Source of the DNA: Eubacteriales bacterium
GTDB lineage: Bacteria; Bacillota; Clostridia; Oscillospirales; Acutalibacteraceae
Direction of reading: 5' to 3'
DNA: 44,768 nucleotides
Assembly (NCBI GenBank): GCA_029225565.1
Contig: JAQXWS010000032.1
Coordinates: 1 to 44,768 of the forward strand
Below the pieces are notes generated by a model that saw nothing but the letters and a program-made list of their open reading frames with translations, had not been told where the DNA came from and did no database searches. The position numbers were made by a program, and so were the translations under genes. Positions 16,132-24,839 of the stretch are shown here, in pieces. The first letter of the stretch is position 1; each line of letters begins with the position of its first letter.

Positions 16132-17240
16132 TGATACTTAAGAATTGCACTTTTTTTAACGAAGATTTCAAAAAAGAATACGGCGACATAAGAATTGAGA
16201 ACGGCAGGATTGCCGAAATAGGCATATTGGCAGAAGACGGTGTGGATATGAGTGGAAAAATCATACTGCCCGGTATGGTGGACATACATATCCACGGCGG
16301 CGGTGGCAGTGATTTTTGCGATGCCACAGCGGATGCGATAGACAATATAAGCACCTATTTGGCAAAAAACGGCGTTACCTCATTTTGTGGAACAACAATG
16401 ACCCTGCCCCACAGCAGACTAAGGGAAATTGTATCCGTAGCCGGCAGCTGTAAACCGAAGGGTGCAAAGCCGGTGGGAATCAACCTGGAGGGTCCGTATA
16501 TCAGCAAGGCAAAATGCGGTGCGCAAAACCCGGAATACCTCCGTGCAGGCAGTATTGACGAAATTAACGAGTTGTTGGCAATCAACAGTAAAATCAAGAT
16601 AATTACCATTGCGCCGGAGGCGTTTGACAGTACGGAATTTATCACCGTTATCAAGGAAAAATGCGCCGTAGCAATCGGCCACACAAATGCCGATTCTGCC
16701 CAAACAAAAAAGGCAATTGACGCCGGCGCCGGACACATAACCCATCTGTACAATGCCATGACCCCCATGACCCACAGGGAGGCAGGTGTGGTGGGTACTG
16801 CTCTGGACAGCGGCGTCACCTGCGAGCTGATATGTGACGGCGAGCATATCTGCCCCGCTGTTTTGCGCAACACATTCAAGATACTGGGCAAGGACCGTGC
16901 CGTAGTTATCAGCGACAGTATGCGCGGCGCCGGACTGGGCAGCGGACAGTACGAATTGGGTGGACAGATGACCTATGTTGCAGATGGTGACGGAGTTGCA
17001 AGATTGGAGGATGGCACAATAGCAGCCTCCATCACTAATGTGTATCAGGAATTCAAAAACCTGATTTCATTCGGTATTGATACAGAAACGGCACTTCGCT
17101 CCTGCACCATCAATCCCGCACGAGTTATTGGTGAGGATAAAAATATCGGCTCAATCGCCATTGGCAAGTGCGCCGACCTGATTGTAGCCGATGAGGAACT
17201 AAATATTGTAGAGGTATATATTGATGGAGCAATCGCTTAA
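16131..17240 (+). CDS. nagA: N-acetylglucosamine-6-phosphate deacetylase
   Basis: NagA removes acetate from N-acetylglucosamine 6-phosphate, a step in amino-sugar use and cell-wall recycling. The 369-residue amidohydrolase has the metal motif VDIHIHGGGGSDF (His53, His55), NLEGPYIS, AIGHTNADSAQ, HLYNAMTPMTHREAG and the catalytic aspartate in ISDSMRGAG. Length is slightly under the usual 380-390. It overlaps dus by one base and trmL by 17 bases. No glucosamine-6-phosphate deaminase (nagB) or sugar transporter lies nearby, so this copy may serve peptidoglycan recycling in an operon otherwise devoted to tRNA modification; that is inference. Confidence 0.95.
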   Translation: MILKNCTFFNEDFKKEYGDIRIENGRIAEIGILAEDGVDMSGKIILPGMVDIHIHGGGGSDFCDATADAIDNISTYLAKNGVTSFCGTTMTLPHSRLREIVSVAGSCKPKGAKPVGINLEGPYISKAKCGAQNPEYLRAGSIDEINELLAINSKIKIITIAPEAFDSTEFITVIKEKCAVAIGHTNADSAQTKKAIDAGAGHITHLYNAMTPMTHREAGVVGTALDSGVTCELICDGEHICPAVLRNTFKILGKDRAVVISDSMRGAGLGSGQYELGGQMTYVADGDGVARLEDGTIAASITNVYQEFKNLISFGIDTETALRSCTINPARVIGEDKNIGSIAIGKCADLIVADEELNIVEVYIDGAIA

Positions 17241-17724
17241 CATAGTACTAATTGAGCCGGAGATACCCCAGAACACAGGCAACATAGCCCGCACCTGTGC
17301 AGCCACCGGCGCCGGACTGCACCTGGTTGGCCCGATGGGATTCACTATCACCGACAAGCAGTTAAAACGAGCAGGACTGGACTACTGGGACAAGTTGGAT
17401 ATATCCTACTACGACAGCAGTACAGAATTTTTTGAAAAAAACAGGGACGCACAATTTTACTACTTTACCACAAAGGCAGAGCAGAGCCACTCGGATATAG
17501 AGTATCCCAACGGATGCTACCTGGTATTCGGCAAGGAAACAAAGGGTCTGCCCGAGGAGTTGCTGAAAGCGAATCATGACAGATGCGTACGATTGCCCAT
17601 GCGGGGCATCATACGCAGTCTGAATTTGTCCAACGCTGTGGCAGTAGGCACCTACGAGGTGCTGCGCCAATGGGGATACCCCCAACTGTCCACAAAGGGC
17701 AAACTCCATAATCTGGAATGGTAA
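17224..17724 (+). CDS. trmL: tRNA (cytidine/uridine-34-2'-O)-methyltransferase
   Basis: TrmL methylates the 2'-OH of the wobble base in certain leucine tRNAs using S-adenosylmethionine. The 166-residue protein is a minimal SPOUT fold with the trefoil-knot motifs IEPEIPQNTGNIART (N-terminus), VFGKETKGLPEELL and MRGIIRSLNLSNAVAVGTYE. The start could be TTG 17221 or ATG 17224. GAGG at 17211-17214 serves either, and I choose the ATG. It begins inside the last codons of nagA, so it is translationally coupled. It ends the dus-nagA-trmL unit. Confidence 0.94.
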   Translation: MEQSLNIVLIEPEIPQNTGNIARTCAATGAGLHLVGPMGFTITDKQLKRAGLDYWDKLDISYYDSSTEFFEKNRDAQFYYFTTKAEQSHSDIEYPNGCYLVFGKETKGLPEELLKANHDRCVRLPMRGIIRSLNLSNAVAVGTYEVLRQWGYPQLSTKGKLHNLEW

Positions 17725-17727
17725 TAC

Positions 17728-17758
17728 AAAAAAGGACACACCGATTGCGGTGTGTCCT
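17728..17758 (-). terminator. Terminator-like hairpin, minus orientation
   Basis: AGGACACACCG and CGGTGTGTCCT form an 11-bp stem with a 4-nt loop. The T-run (TTTTTT) is on the minus strand; on the plus strand, after trmL, no T-run follows. It would stop minus-strand transcripts before they enter trmL. Confidence 0.65.
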
Positions 17759-17759
17759 C

Positions 17760-17872
17760 AGACTGTCGATAAAGTGGGTTGAACCACGCAAAATAATACA
17801 GTATTTAACCGATTTCTGCCTCTCTTGTGTAAAGAAAGGTAGGTGCGATTTATCGCACTCGTAGAGATTGTA
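17760..17872. other. Hairpin-rich intergenic stretch without a gene
   Basis: No credible coding sequence. It contains small palindromes GTGGGTTGAACCAC (17774-17787) and GTGCGATTTATCGCAC (about 17853-17868). It is bounded by two strong terminator-like hairpins, one on each side. A small RNA ending at the hairpin at 17873-17915 is possible, but the best plus-strand promoter candidate (TTGAAC, 17 bp, TATTTA) is weak. Confidence 0.4.
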
Positions 17873-17915
17873 AAAGCGGCTTAGACATCTAATGATGAAT
17901 CTAAGCCGCTTTTTT
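17873..17915. terminator. Strong bidirectional terminator
   Basis: AAAGCGGCTTAGA (17873-17885) pairs perfectly with TCTAAGCCGCTTT (17900-17912), followed by TTTTTT on the plus strand and by TTTT on the minus strand. It can end the dtxR transcript (minus) and any plus-strand transcript from the preceding region. Confidence 0.8.
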
Positions 17916-18009
17916 GCGTTTTTCGTTTTTTGCTCAGTCGAGGTACCATCGTACATCTTCCCTCGCAAGAAAACGAAATTCAATCCCATTTCTCGAAGTC
18001 TGTCCTTTT

Positions 18010-18363
18010 TTACTCAAAATGACGCTTGATGGCGTCCATAGTTGCGTCGCTGATAACATGCTCCATCTTGCAGGCGTCCCGGGAGGCAATGTCCTCGTCA
18101 ACTCCCAAGCCGGTGAGCATTCTGGTAAGGACTGTGTGTCGCTCATAGATTTTTTTGGCTAAATCCATACCGGAATCCGTCAGCTCAAGATACCCGTTTG
18201 CATCCATCGTCAGGTATCCGTCCCTTTTGAGAATACTGACTCCACGGCTGACGCTGGGCTTTGAGAATCCCATATACTCAGCCACATCAACGGAGCGAAC
18301 CTCTGCTTTTTTTTGGGACAGAACATATATAGTCTCCAGATACATTTCGCCGGACTCGTTCAT
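18010..18363 (-). CDS. Short DtxR/MntR-type metal-dependent transcriptional regulator
   Basis: This 117-residue protein has an N-terminal winged helix with the recognition region VRSVDVAEYMGFSKPSVSRGV (about 22-42) and wing GYLTMDANGYLELTDSG. A dimerisation domain carries metal-ligand candidates in RHTVLTRMLTGLG, ASRDACKMEHVIS and the terminal His. It lacks the SH3-like third domain, as do MntR and many clostridial homologues. Such proteins repress or activate metal transporter genes when Mn or Fe is bound. The start ATG follows AGGAGGGG. The gene stands alone and divergent from the YmdB-like gene; the only metal transporter in the window is the P-type ATPase 8 kb away. Whether it senses Mn or Fe cannot be read here. 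Confidence 0.88.
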   Translation of the reverse strand: MNESGEMYLETIYVLSQKKAEVRSVDVAEYMGFSKPSVSRGVSILKRDGYLTMDANGYLELTDSGMDLAKKIYERHTVLTRMLTGLGVDEDIASRDACKMEHVISDATMDAIKRHFE

Positions 18364-18392
18364 AATACCCCTCCTAAAAATCTCTACTTAGA

Positions 18393-18421
18393 ATAATATC
18401 ATATCCAAAATACTTTTGCAA
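18393..18421 (-). promoter_or_regulatory. Promoter of the DtxR-type regulator
   Basis: TTGCAA and TATTAT on the minus strand, 17 bp apart, about 30 bases before the start codon. Confidence 0.6.
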
Positions 18422-18445
18422 TATGTATGGCATAACGATTGGGTA

Positions 18446-18474
18446 TTGTTTTTAATATAATAATATAGTATAAT
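18446..18474 (+). promoter_or_regulatory. Promoter of the ymdB-like operon
   Basis: TTGTTT and TATAAT with a 17-bp spacer. The expected transcription start, about 18481, lies after the in-frame ATG at 18478, so translation must begin further down (TTG 18508). Confidence 0.6.
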
Positions 18475-18507
18475 ATTATGGATTATAGATATAGAAACGG
18501 TGTTATT

Positions 18508-19281
18508 TTGAGAATACTGGCAATCGGCGACATTGTATCGTCCAACGGATGCGAATACCTGAGGCAGATACTGCCCACAATAAAAAAAGAATATAGTGCG
18601 GATATTGTCATCGCTAACGGCGAAAATGCTGCCGTCGGCAACGGCATTTTGCCAAAGACCGCAAAGTATATATTTGACAGCGGTGTGGATGTAATCACCC
18701 TTGGCAATCATTCCTTGCGCAGAGCCGAGATATGCGATTATCTGGAGGATAACGAATTTATTATCCGGCCGTGCAACTACCACCCCAGCGCCCCGGGCAG
18801 AGGCTCGGTAATACTGGATAAGGGGTATTGCCGAGTGGGTGTAATCAATCTGCAGGGCGCCGTTTACCTGGACAATATAATCAATCCCTTTGACGCTGTG
18901 GACAAAGAGATAGAAAAGATTAAGTCCGAGGGGGTCAACATCATTCTTGTTGACTTTCACGCAGAGGCTAGCAGCGAAAAAAGGGGCATGGGATTTTACC
19001 TGGACGGCAGAGTATCCGCCCTGTACGGCACCCACACCCATGTCCAGACCAGCGACCAACAAATACTCCCAAACGGTACCGGCTACATCACCGACCTGGG
19101 TATGACGGGACCGTATTACTCGGTTCTGGGTATCACTCCGGAGTTGGCTATCCAAAAGATGCGTACCAACCTGCCTGTGCGATTTGCCAATCCCGATGGA
19201 CCCTGCACGCTGGAGGGCTGCTTTTTTGAGATAGATAACAAAACCGGCAAAACAGTTAAGATAGAAAGGTTTAGAAAATGA
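18508..19281 (+). CDS. YmdB-like metallophosphoesterase
   Basis: The 257-residue protein belongs to the TIGR00282/YmdB family of dinuclear metal phosphodiesterases; Bacillus YmdB acts on cyclic nucleotides and affects biofilm and sporulation decisions. Metal-ligand motifs are visible: ILAIGDIVSS (Asp8), IVIANGENAAVGNG, TLGNHS, DFHAEASSEK and YGTHTHVQTSD. I start at TTG 18508 (MRILAIGDIVSS), because homologues begin right at this strand and the in-frame ATG at 18478 overlaps the promoter. Ten extra N-terminal residues would result from the ATG. It overlaps the next gene by 4 bases (ATGA). The usual neighbour rny (RNase Y) is not present. Confidence 0.85.
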   Translation: MRILAIGDIVSSNGCEYLRQILPTIKKEYSADIVIANGENAAVGNGILPKTAKYIFDSGVDVITLGNHSLRRAEICDYLEDNEFIIRPCNYHPSAPGRGSVILDKGYCRVGVINLQGAVYLDNIINPFDAVDKEIEKIKSEGVNIILVDFHAEASSEKRGMGFYLDGRVSALYGTHTHVQTSDQQILPNGTGYITDLGMTGPYYSVLGITPELAIQKMRTNLPVRFANPDGPCTLEGCFFEIDNKTGKTVKIERFRK

Positions 19282-20777
19282 ACAAGCGAATACTCTCCCT
19301 TGCGCTGGCAATGGCGATGATAGTATTACTCTTTTCCGGCTGTAAAGATAATAGTAACACCGATGAGCATCGGCTGATAACCCAGACCACTACCGCTGTG
19401 ATAAAGGATACCGGCAGCTTTAAGCTAAGCTACTCCCAATCGGACTCCCTGGACCCCTTCAAGTCCAAAACACTAAACAATCAGGTGCTGGAGGACCTGG
19501 TGTTCGACTCCCTGTTCACAATGGACGAGAACTACGAGCCCCAGCCGCAGATTGCAGGCAGCTACGCATATACAGACAGCAAAACATTGTCGGTCACAAT
19601 ACCGCGAGGCACACTGTTTTCCAACGGGGACGAGGTCACTGCACAAAGCGTTGTGAATTCCTTTAACGAAGCGCAGTTATCACCCCACTGGCGTAACAGC
19701 CTAAAAGCTATCGAATCTGCCAGGGAGGGCGACAACAACTCGGTAATTTTCAGCCTGAGTTACCCAAACCCGAATGCCCACAATCTGCTGACATTTGCCA
19801 TCGCCAGCAGCAAAACCGACAAAAACGGAATGGCTGTAGGCAGTGGCAGATATAAATACTCTGTTGATGACGGTCAACTAAAGCTGGTAGTCAACAAGCA
19901 CTACCCCGATTTTTCTCCCAGATTTACAAAAATTCCGCTGGTTAATGTTGCAACCGAGGAATCCGTGGACAATGCAGTCAACATCGGTAACATCAGCTTT
20001 GCCTACCGGGACCTGTCGTCAGGCAACAATGTTCGTCTGCAATGCAACAAAAAGCTGATTAACCTCAACAATCTGGTATATATCGGGCTTAACAACTACA
20101 GCGCCTCCATAGTGTCCAACGCCAACATTAGGCGCGCCATATCCCTGGCAATCGACAGAGACACTCTGGTAAAGAGCAGTTATCAAGGCTGCGCCCGCAG
20201 CGCAACATCCGTGTTCAATCCGGTATCCCGCCTGGGAAAAAGCACAAAGGTGTTCGGCTCTGCCGCCGACCCGGTAGCCGCCAAGCAAGCCGTGGCACAA
20301 AGCGGCTACCCAAAAGAAAAGCTAAAGCTGACTCTGTTAGTGAACAAAAACAAAAACCGTGTGTCCGCCGCCAAGCTTATAAAGCAGGAACTGGAGGCTG
20401 TAGGATTTGAGGTAACAATCAATACAGAAAAGGATAAGGCATACAAAAAGGGCGTAAAAAAACGCAATTTTGACATTTATATCGGCGAAACTGCGGTTAC
20501 AAACGATATGAACCTGTACTCCTTTTTCAAAAAGAACGGTGCCACAGCCTACGGCATCGACACAAAAAACAGCAAAGCCGCATCCGCCTACAAAAAGTAT
20601 ATGAACGGCAAGGGCGAAATCGGTAATTTTGTTATCGCTTTTTCGGAGGAACTGCCATTCATACCGGTGCTGTACAGACAAGGTATGATATGCTACTCCA
20701 AGTCGATACGCGGAGATATGCAGGGCTATCACGGCAACTACTTTTCCAATATTGAGGACTGGTATTGCAATCAATAA
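19278..20777 (+). CDS. Extracellular solute-binding lipoprotein, family 5 (peptide type)
   Basis: The protein has a lipoprotein signal peptide with lipobox LFSGC (Cys22) and 499 residues in all. The mature part matches the periplasmic-type oligopeptide/nickel-binding family (SBP_bac_5): YSQSDSLDPFKSKTLNNQ, LVFDSLFTMDENYEPQPQIA, ISLAIDRDTLVKSSYQGCA, FNPVSRLGKSTKVFG and VAQSGYPKEKLKL. Such proteins capture peptides or other solutes at the membrane for an ABC importer. No oppB, oppC or ATPase genes are near, so it is an orphan that must share a transporter or act as a receptor. It is coupled to the ymdB-like gene by a 4-base overlap and followed 24 bp later by yloU, an unusual setting. Confidence 0.85.
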   Translation: MNKRILSLALAMAMIVLLFSGCKDNSNTDEHRLITQTTTAVIKDTGSFKLSYSQSDSLDPFKSKTLNNQVLEDLVFDSLFTMDENYEPQPQIAGSYAYTDSKTLSVTIPRGTLFSNGDEVTAQSVVNSFNEAQLSPHWRNSLKAIESAREGDNNSVIFSLSYPNPNAHNLLTFAIASSKTDKNGMAVGSGRYKYSVDDGQLKLVVNKHYPDFSPRFTKIPLVNVATEESVDNAVNIGNISFAYRDLSSGNNVRLQCNKKLINLNNLVYIGLNNYSASIVSNANIRRAISLAIDRDTLVKSSYQGCARSATSVFNPVSRLGKSTKVFGSAADPVAAKQAVAQSGYPKEKLKLTLLVNKNKNRVSAAKLIKQELEAVGFEVTINTEKDKAYKKGVKKRNFDIYIGETAVTNDMNLYSFFKKNGATAYGIDTKNSKAASAYKKYMNGKGEIGNFVIAFSEELPFIPVLYRQGMICYSKSIRGDMQGYHGNYFSNIEDWYCNQ

Positions 20778-20801
20778 AGACATAATTACGGAGGGAATAT
20801 T

Positions 20802-21167
20802 ATGATAAAATACGAAAATCCAAACGGATATATCGAAATTACAAACAACTACTTCAGCCACCTCATCGGTCATGTGGCACAAAGCTGCTTTGGTGTAACA
20901 CGAATGGTTAGCTCCAACACATACCAAAGCATCAAATCCGTAATAAAAAACAAGGTTGACAGGGTTGATGTTGACACCACCGACCAAGGCGTTATCGTAA
21001 AGAGTGTAAACGGTCAGCTTGTGGTGGACCTGTACATTGCTGTGTCATACGGCGTAAATATCAACGCCATTGCCGACAGCATCACCCACAAGGTAAGGTA
21101 CTCTGTGGAGAGCGCCACCGACCTTACTGTTGCCGAGGTAAATGTCCACGTTGCTGGGCTCAACTAA
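20802..21167 (+). CDS. yloU: Asp23/Gls24 family protein, YloU-like
   Basis: This 121-residue cytoplasmic protein belongs to the Asp23/Gls24 family, whose members associate with the cell envelope or lipid metabolism; their molecular role is not settled. Family features are the start YENPNGYIEITNNYFSHLIG and the C-terminal half with GVIVKSVNGQLVVDLYIAVSYGVNINAIADS followed by a TVAEVNVHVAGL tail, split here to keep the motif short: VNGQLVVDLYIAVSYG is the clearest block. The neighbour fakA follows 15 bp later, and yloU-fakA is a conserved Firmicutes pair. The ribosome binding site is GGAGGG. Confidence 0.9.
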   Translation: MIKYENPNGYIEITNNYFSHLIGHVAQSCFGVTRMVSSNTYQSIKSVIKNKVDRVDVDTTDQGVIVKSVNGQLVVDLYIAVSYGVNINAIADSITHKVRYSVESATDLTVAEVNVHVAGLN

Positions 21168-21182
21168 TTGGGGGAAAGTGGT

Positions 21183-22817
21183 ATGATAACAGGACTAATG
21201 TTTCGCGACGGAATAATTTCCGCCTCAAATAATATCAACAGCAACCGCGAAAAGGTGGATTCCCTCAACATCTTCCCTGTTCCGGACGGAGATACCGGCA
21301 CAAATATGTCAATGACCATCTCTGCCGCGGCAAAAGAGGTTGAAAATATGCCTGACGACAGCCCTATCTCCGATGTGGCAAAAAAGTGCGCGTCTGCACT
21401 CCTTCGCGGTGCCAGAGGTAATTCGGGTGTAATTCTGTCACTTATATTCCGTGGCTTTTCCAAGGCATTCAAGGGTATGGATTCTGCCGACTCAAAGGCT
21501 ATTGCCGCCGCATTTAGGGCAGGCAGCGACGCCGCCTACAAGGCTGTAATGAAGCCCACAGAAGGCACAATCCTCACAGTAGTCAGACGGGCAGCCGAGG
21601 CTGCAGAAGAAATCGCAGACATAGAAAATGACCCCCTTGAGGTATGCAATGCCGCCCTGGAGGCTGCAAAGGCCGCTTTGGCAGAAACTCCGGAAATGCT
21701 CCCGGTACTGAAAAAAGCCGGCGTAGTTGACGCAGGCGGTCAGGGCCTTGTGCTGATATTCGAGGGTATCAAGAGCGTATTTGCAAAAAACATTATCCTC
21801 CAAATGCAGGAAAGCAAGGAGGTACAGGTAGCAGAAGCTGTTACCGAATCCGTTGAGGATATTAAGTACGCATATTGCAGCGAATTCCTGATAGAAAAAG
21901 AGGCCGACTCAAAGGAAAAGGACCCGGAAAAGCTTCGTGCTTATCTTGAATTGGTCGGTGACTGTGTGGTAGTCGTTGACGACAATGATATTATCAAGGT
22001 GCATGTCCACAGCAACTGCCCCGGCACGGTAATCCAAACCGCCTTGAAATACGGTCAACTAATAAATATAAAAATAGATAATATGCGCAAGCAACACCAG
22101 GCCGTAGAAGCGAAAAAGGAGGCTCAAAAGCCAAAACAGGCTGCACCGGAAAACGACTACGGATTTGTGGCAGTATGCGCAGGTGACGGACTGACGCAGT
22201 TGTTTACCGACCTGGGTGCCGATGTTGTGGTATCCGGCGGTCAAACAATGAATCCGTCCACCGACGATATTTTGAACGCTGTGCTGGCAACCCCTGCAAA
22301 AACAGTATTTGTTCTGCCTAACAACAAAAACATAATTATGGCAGCTCAGCAAGCGGTCACTATGGCAAATGACAGAAAAATAATAGTGCTGGAAACAAAG
22401 ACAATTCCCCAGGGAATCAGCGCTATGCTGGGATTCGACGAGAGTGTATCCCCCGACGAAAATGTTGAGGCCATGATGGATATGGCATCGGCAACCCAGA
22501 CAGGTATGGTCACATTTGCCGCCCGTGACAGCGAAGTAAACGGACAACCTATCAGACAGGGTCAGATTATGGGTCTGGTTAACGGCAGTATCGACGCTGT
22601 CGGCGAGGACAAGGAGCAAATTGCATTTGAGTCCACCGCAAAGATGTTTGACCCCGATGTTAACTCACTAATCACAATTATCTACGGTGACGGCGTTACC
22701 GAGTCCGACGCTCAAAAGGTGGAGGCAATGCTGACAGAAAAATACGATATGGCGGCAGAAATCAGCATCATCGACGGCGGCCAGCCAATATACTACTATA
22801 TAGTATCGGTGGAATAA
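21183..22817 (+). CDS. fakA: Fatty acid kinase catalytic subunit, FakA/YloV-like
   Basis: FakA phosphorylates fatty acids presented by a FakB (DegV-type) binding protein, feeding exogenous or recycled fatty acids into phospholipids. The 544-residue protein has an N-terminal DAK2/DhaL domain with the ATP/magnesium motif FPVPDGDTGTNMSMT (31-45) and LLRGARGNSGVILS. A central domain follows (VHVHSNCPGTVIQ is the conserved His-containing segment), then a C-terminal DegV-like region ending in DGGQPIYYYIVSVE. I start at ATG 21183, preceded by GGGGGAAAG, not at the TTG at 21168. It sits between yloU and recG as in Bacillus. No fakB gene is in the window. Confidence 0.92.
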   Translation: MITGLMFRDGIISASNNINSNREKVDSLNIFPVPDGDTGTNMSMTISAAAKEVENMPDDSPISDVAKKCASALLRGARGNSGVILSLIFRGFSKAFKGMDSADSKAIAAAFRAGSDAAYKAVMKPTEGTILTVVRRAAEAAEEIADIENDPLEVCNAALEAAKAALAETPEMLPVLKKAGVVDAGGQGLVLIFEGIKSVFAKNIILQMQESKEVQVAEAVTESVEDIKYAYCSEFLIEKEADSKEKDPEKLRAYLELVGDCVVVVDDNDIIKVHVHSNCPGTVIQTALKYGQLINIKIDNMRKQHQAVEAKKEAQKPKQAAPENDYGFVAVCAGDGLTQLFTDLGADVVVSGGQTMNPSTDDILNAVLATPAKTVFVLPNNKNIIMAAQQAVTMANDRKIIVLETKTIPQGISAMLGFDESVSPDENVEAMMDMASATQTGMVTFAARDSEVNGQPIRQGQIMGLVNGSIDAVGEDKEQIAFESTAKMFDPDVNSLITIIYGDGVTESDAQKVEAMLTEKYDMAAEISIIDGGQPIYYYIVSVE

Positions 22818-22820
22818 ACC

Positions 22821-24839
22821 ATGAATTACAGTGAATACGATATTCAGTATATAAAAGGTGTAGGAGAAAAAAGAGCCAAGCTTTTCAATAAGCTTGGCAT
22901 CTACACTTTAGACAATCTTATTCACTACTTTCCACGCAAATACGAGGACTGGAGCAAAACCACAACTGTGCTGGACGCTCCCACCGACCGTCCCGTATTC
23001 ATAAAGGCAACTATGATTACTCCCGTCAAGGAATCTATGATTCGCAAGGGAATGACGCTGTACAAATGCAATTTTTCCGACGGACAAAATGTGATACATG
23101 TCACCATATTCAACAACAAATATTTGGCAAAGGCATTGCGCACCTTTGACGAATACATACTCTACGGCAAGGTGGAAAAAAGCTTTACATCCGCCGTTAT
23201 GTCGTCCCCACAGATAGAAAAGGCCGACAGCGCAATGGGTATTCACCCCATCTACAGTGCCACAGGCAACCTGTCCGCTAAGGCAATAGCAAAGGTTGTT
23301 GCATCGGCGCTGGACAAGGTGGGCCACATCGAGGACACACTGGACCCTGCAATATTGGAGGAATACGGACTGTGTTCCCTGGACTTTGCTATCAGAGAAA
23401 TCCACTTCCCTACCTGCATGGACAATGTGGCTACCGCAAGAAAACGGCTGATATTCGAGGAGCTGCTGACTCTGCAGCTGGGGCTAATGCTCCTGAAAAC
23501 AAAAAAGGCAACAAAAAATCAGCTAATGCTAACCGAGGATTACAGTAATCAATTCTTCAATCTGCTGCCCTTTGCCCCCACCGGTGCTCAAGGACGCGCA
23601 ATATCCGACTGTATCCGGGATATGCAAAGCGACACGGCAATGAACCGACTGATACAGGGCGACGTAGGCTCCGGCAAAACTGCCGTGGCGGCCGGCGTTA
23701 TCCATACGGTGGTATGCAACGGTTATCAGGCTGCAATGATGGCGCCCACCGAGATTCTGGCTACCCAGCACTACCAATCCTTGTCAAAACTGCTGGCAAA
23801 TACCCACATCAATGCAGCCCTACTGACAGGCTCAACAAAGCCAAAAGAAAAGCGAGAAATAAAGCAGGCTCTGATTGACGGTGAAATAGACCTAATCATC
23901 GGCACCCACGCATTGATACAAAATGATGTTGAATTCAAAAATCTGGCGCTGGTAGTAACCGACGAACAACACAGATTCGGTGTTGAACAAAGGGCAAATC
24001 TTGCTATGAAGGGCAATAATCCCCATCTGCTGGTAATGAGCGCCACACCTATACCGCGCACCCTGGGGCTCATAATCTACGGAGACCTAAACATCAGCAT
24101 ATTGGACGAACTGCCACCGGGCAGACAGCCGATACGCACCGATTTTGTTAATTCAAGTTATCATAGCCGAATATACAGCTTTATCAAAAAAGAGGTGGAC
24201 AAGGGAAATCAGGCATATATTGTGTGCTCCCTGGTTGAGGAGGGCGAAAGCGACCTGATACCTGCCACAGAATACGCCCAAAAGCTGCAGAACAATGTGT
24301 TCGCAGGGTACAGATTGGGTCTGCTCCACGGCAAGATGAAGCCAAAGGACAAGGACAAGGTTATGAACGCCTTTGCCAATGGCGAAATTGATGTACTGGT
24401 ATCCACCACGGTTGTGGAGGTGGGTGTTGATGTGCCAAATGCCACAATAATGCTGATAGAAAATGCCGAGCGATTCGGTCTGTCACAGCTGCACCAGCTA
24501 CGGGGCAGAGTGGGCAGAGGCAACAGCCAATCCTATTGCATACTGGTATCCGACAGCAAAAGCGAAAGCGCACAGGAACGGCTGAAGCTGATGAAAAGCA
24601 CATCGGACGGATTCGAGATAGCCGACTATGACCTGAAGACCAGAGGTCCCGGCGACTTTTTCGGCAAGCGACAGCACGGACTGCCAAACCTGGTAATCGC
24701 CGATATGCTGGAGGATATGGACACCCTCACACAATGCCGGGATTGCGCAGAACGAATGTTGGCGGCAGACCCTAAGCTGGACAAATATCCGCTGCTGTCA
24801 GCTCAAATCACACAAATGTTCAGAAAGGCTGATTACTAA
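22821..24839 (+). CDS. recG: ATP-dependent DNA helicase RecG
   Basis: RecG remodels stalled replication forks and branched recombination intermediates. The 672-residue protein has an N-terminal wedge/OB domain (VGEKRAKLFNKLGI, IHYFPRKYED), then helicase motifs: I GDVGSGKTAVA (280-290), Ia APTEILA, II as DEQHRF, III MSATPIPRTL, and VI QLRGRVGRG. The C-terminal FEIADYDLKTRGPGDFFGKRQHG is characteristic of RecG. It follows fakA by 3 bp and overlaps the PHP gene by one base (TAATG). The yloU-fakA-recG order supports a Firmicutes origin. Confidence 0.97.
   Translation: MNYSEYDIQYIKGVGEKRAKLFNKLGIYTLDNLIHYFPRKYEDWSKTTTVLDAPTDRPVFIKATMITPVKESMIRKGMTLYKCNFSDGQNVIHVTIFNNKYLAKALRTFDEYILYGKVEKSFTSAVMSSPQIEKADSAMGIHPIYSATGNLSAKAIAKVVASALDKVGHIEDTLDPAILEEYGLCSLDFAIREIHFPTCMDNVATARKRLIFEELLTLQLGLMLLKTKKATKNQLMLTEDYSNQFFNLLPFAPTGAQGRAISDCIRDMQSDTAMNRLIQGDVGSGKTAVAAGVIHTVVCNGYQAAMMAPTEILATQHYQSLSKLLANTHINAALLTGSTKPKEKREIKQALIDGEIDLIIGTHALIQNDVEFKNLALVVTDEQHRFGVEQRANLAMKGNNPHLLVMSATPIPRTLGLIIYGDLNISILDELPPGRQPIRTDFVNSSYHSRIYSFIKKEVDKGNQAYIVCSLVEEGESDLIPATEYAQKLQNNVFAGYRLGLLHGKMKPKDKDKVMNAFANGEIDVLVSTTVVEVGVDVPNATIMLIENAERFGLSQLHQLRGRVGRGNSQSYCILVSDSKSESAQERLKLMKSTSDGFEIADYDLKTRGPGDFFGKRQHGLPNLVIADMLEDMDTLTQCRDCAERMLAADPKLDKYPLLSAQITQMFRKADY

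Noticed and set aside
17609..17989. A 126-codon open frame on the minus strand between trmL and the DtxR gene
   Set aside because: It runs through two strong terminator hairpins and into trmL antisense.
18388..19311. A 307-codon open frame on the minus strand opposite the YmdB-like gene
   Set aside because: It covers a gene with clear metallophosphoesterase motifs and its own promoter, and the translation shows no family features.
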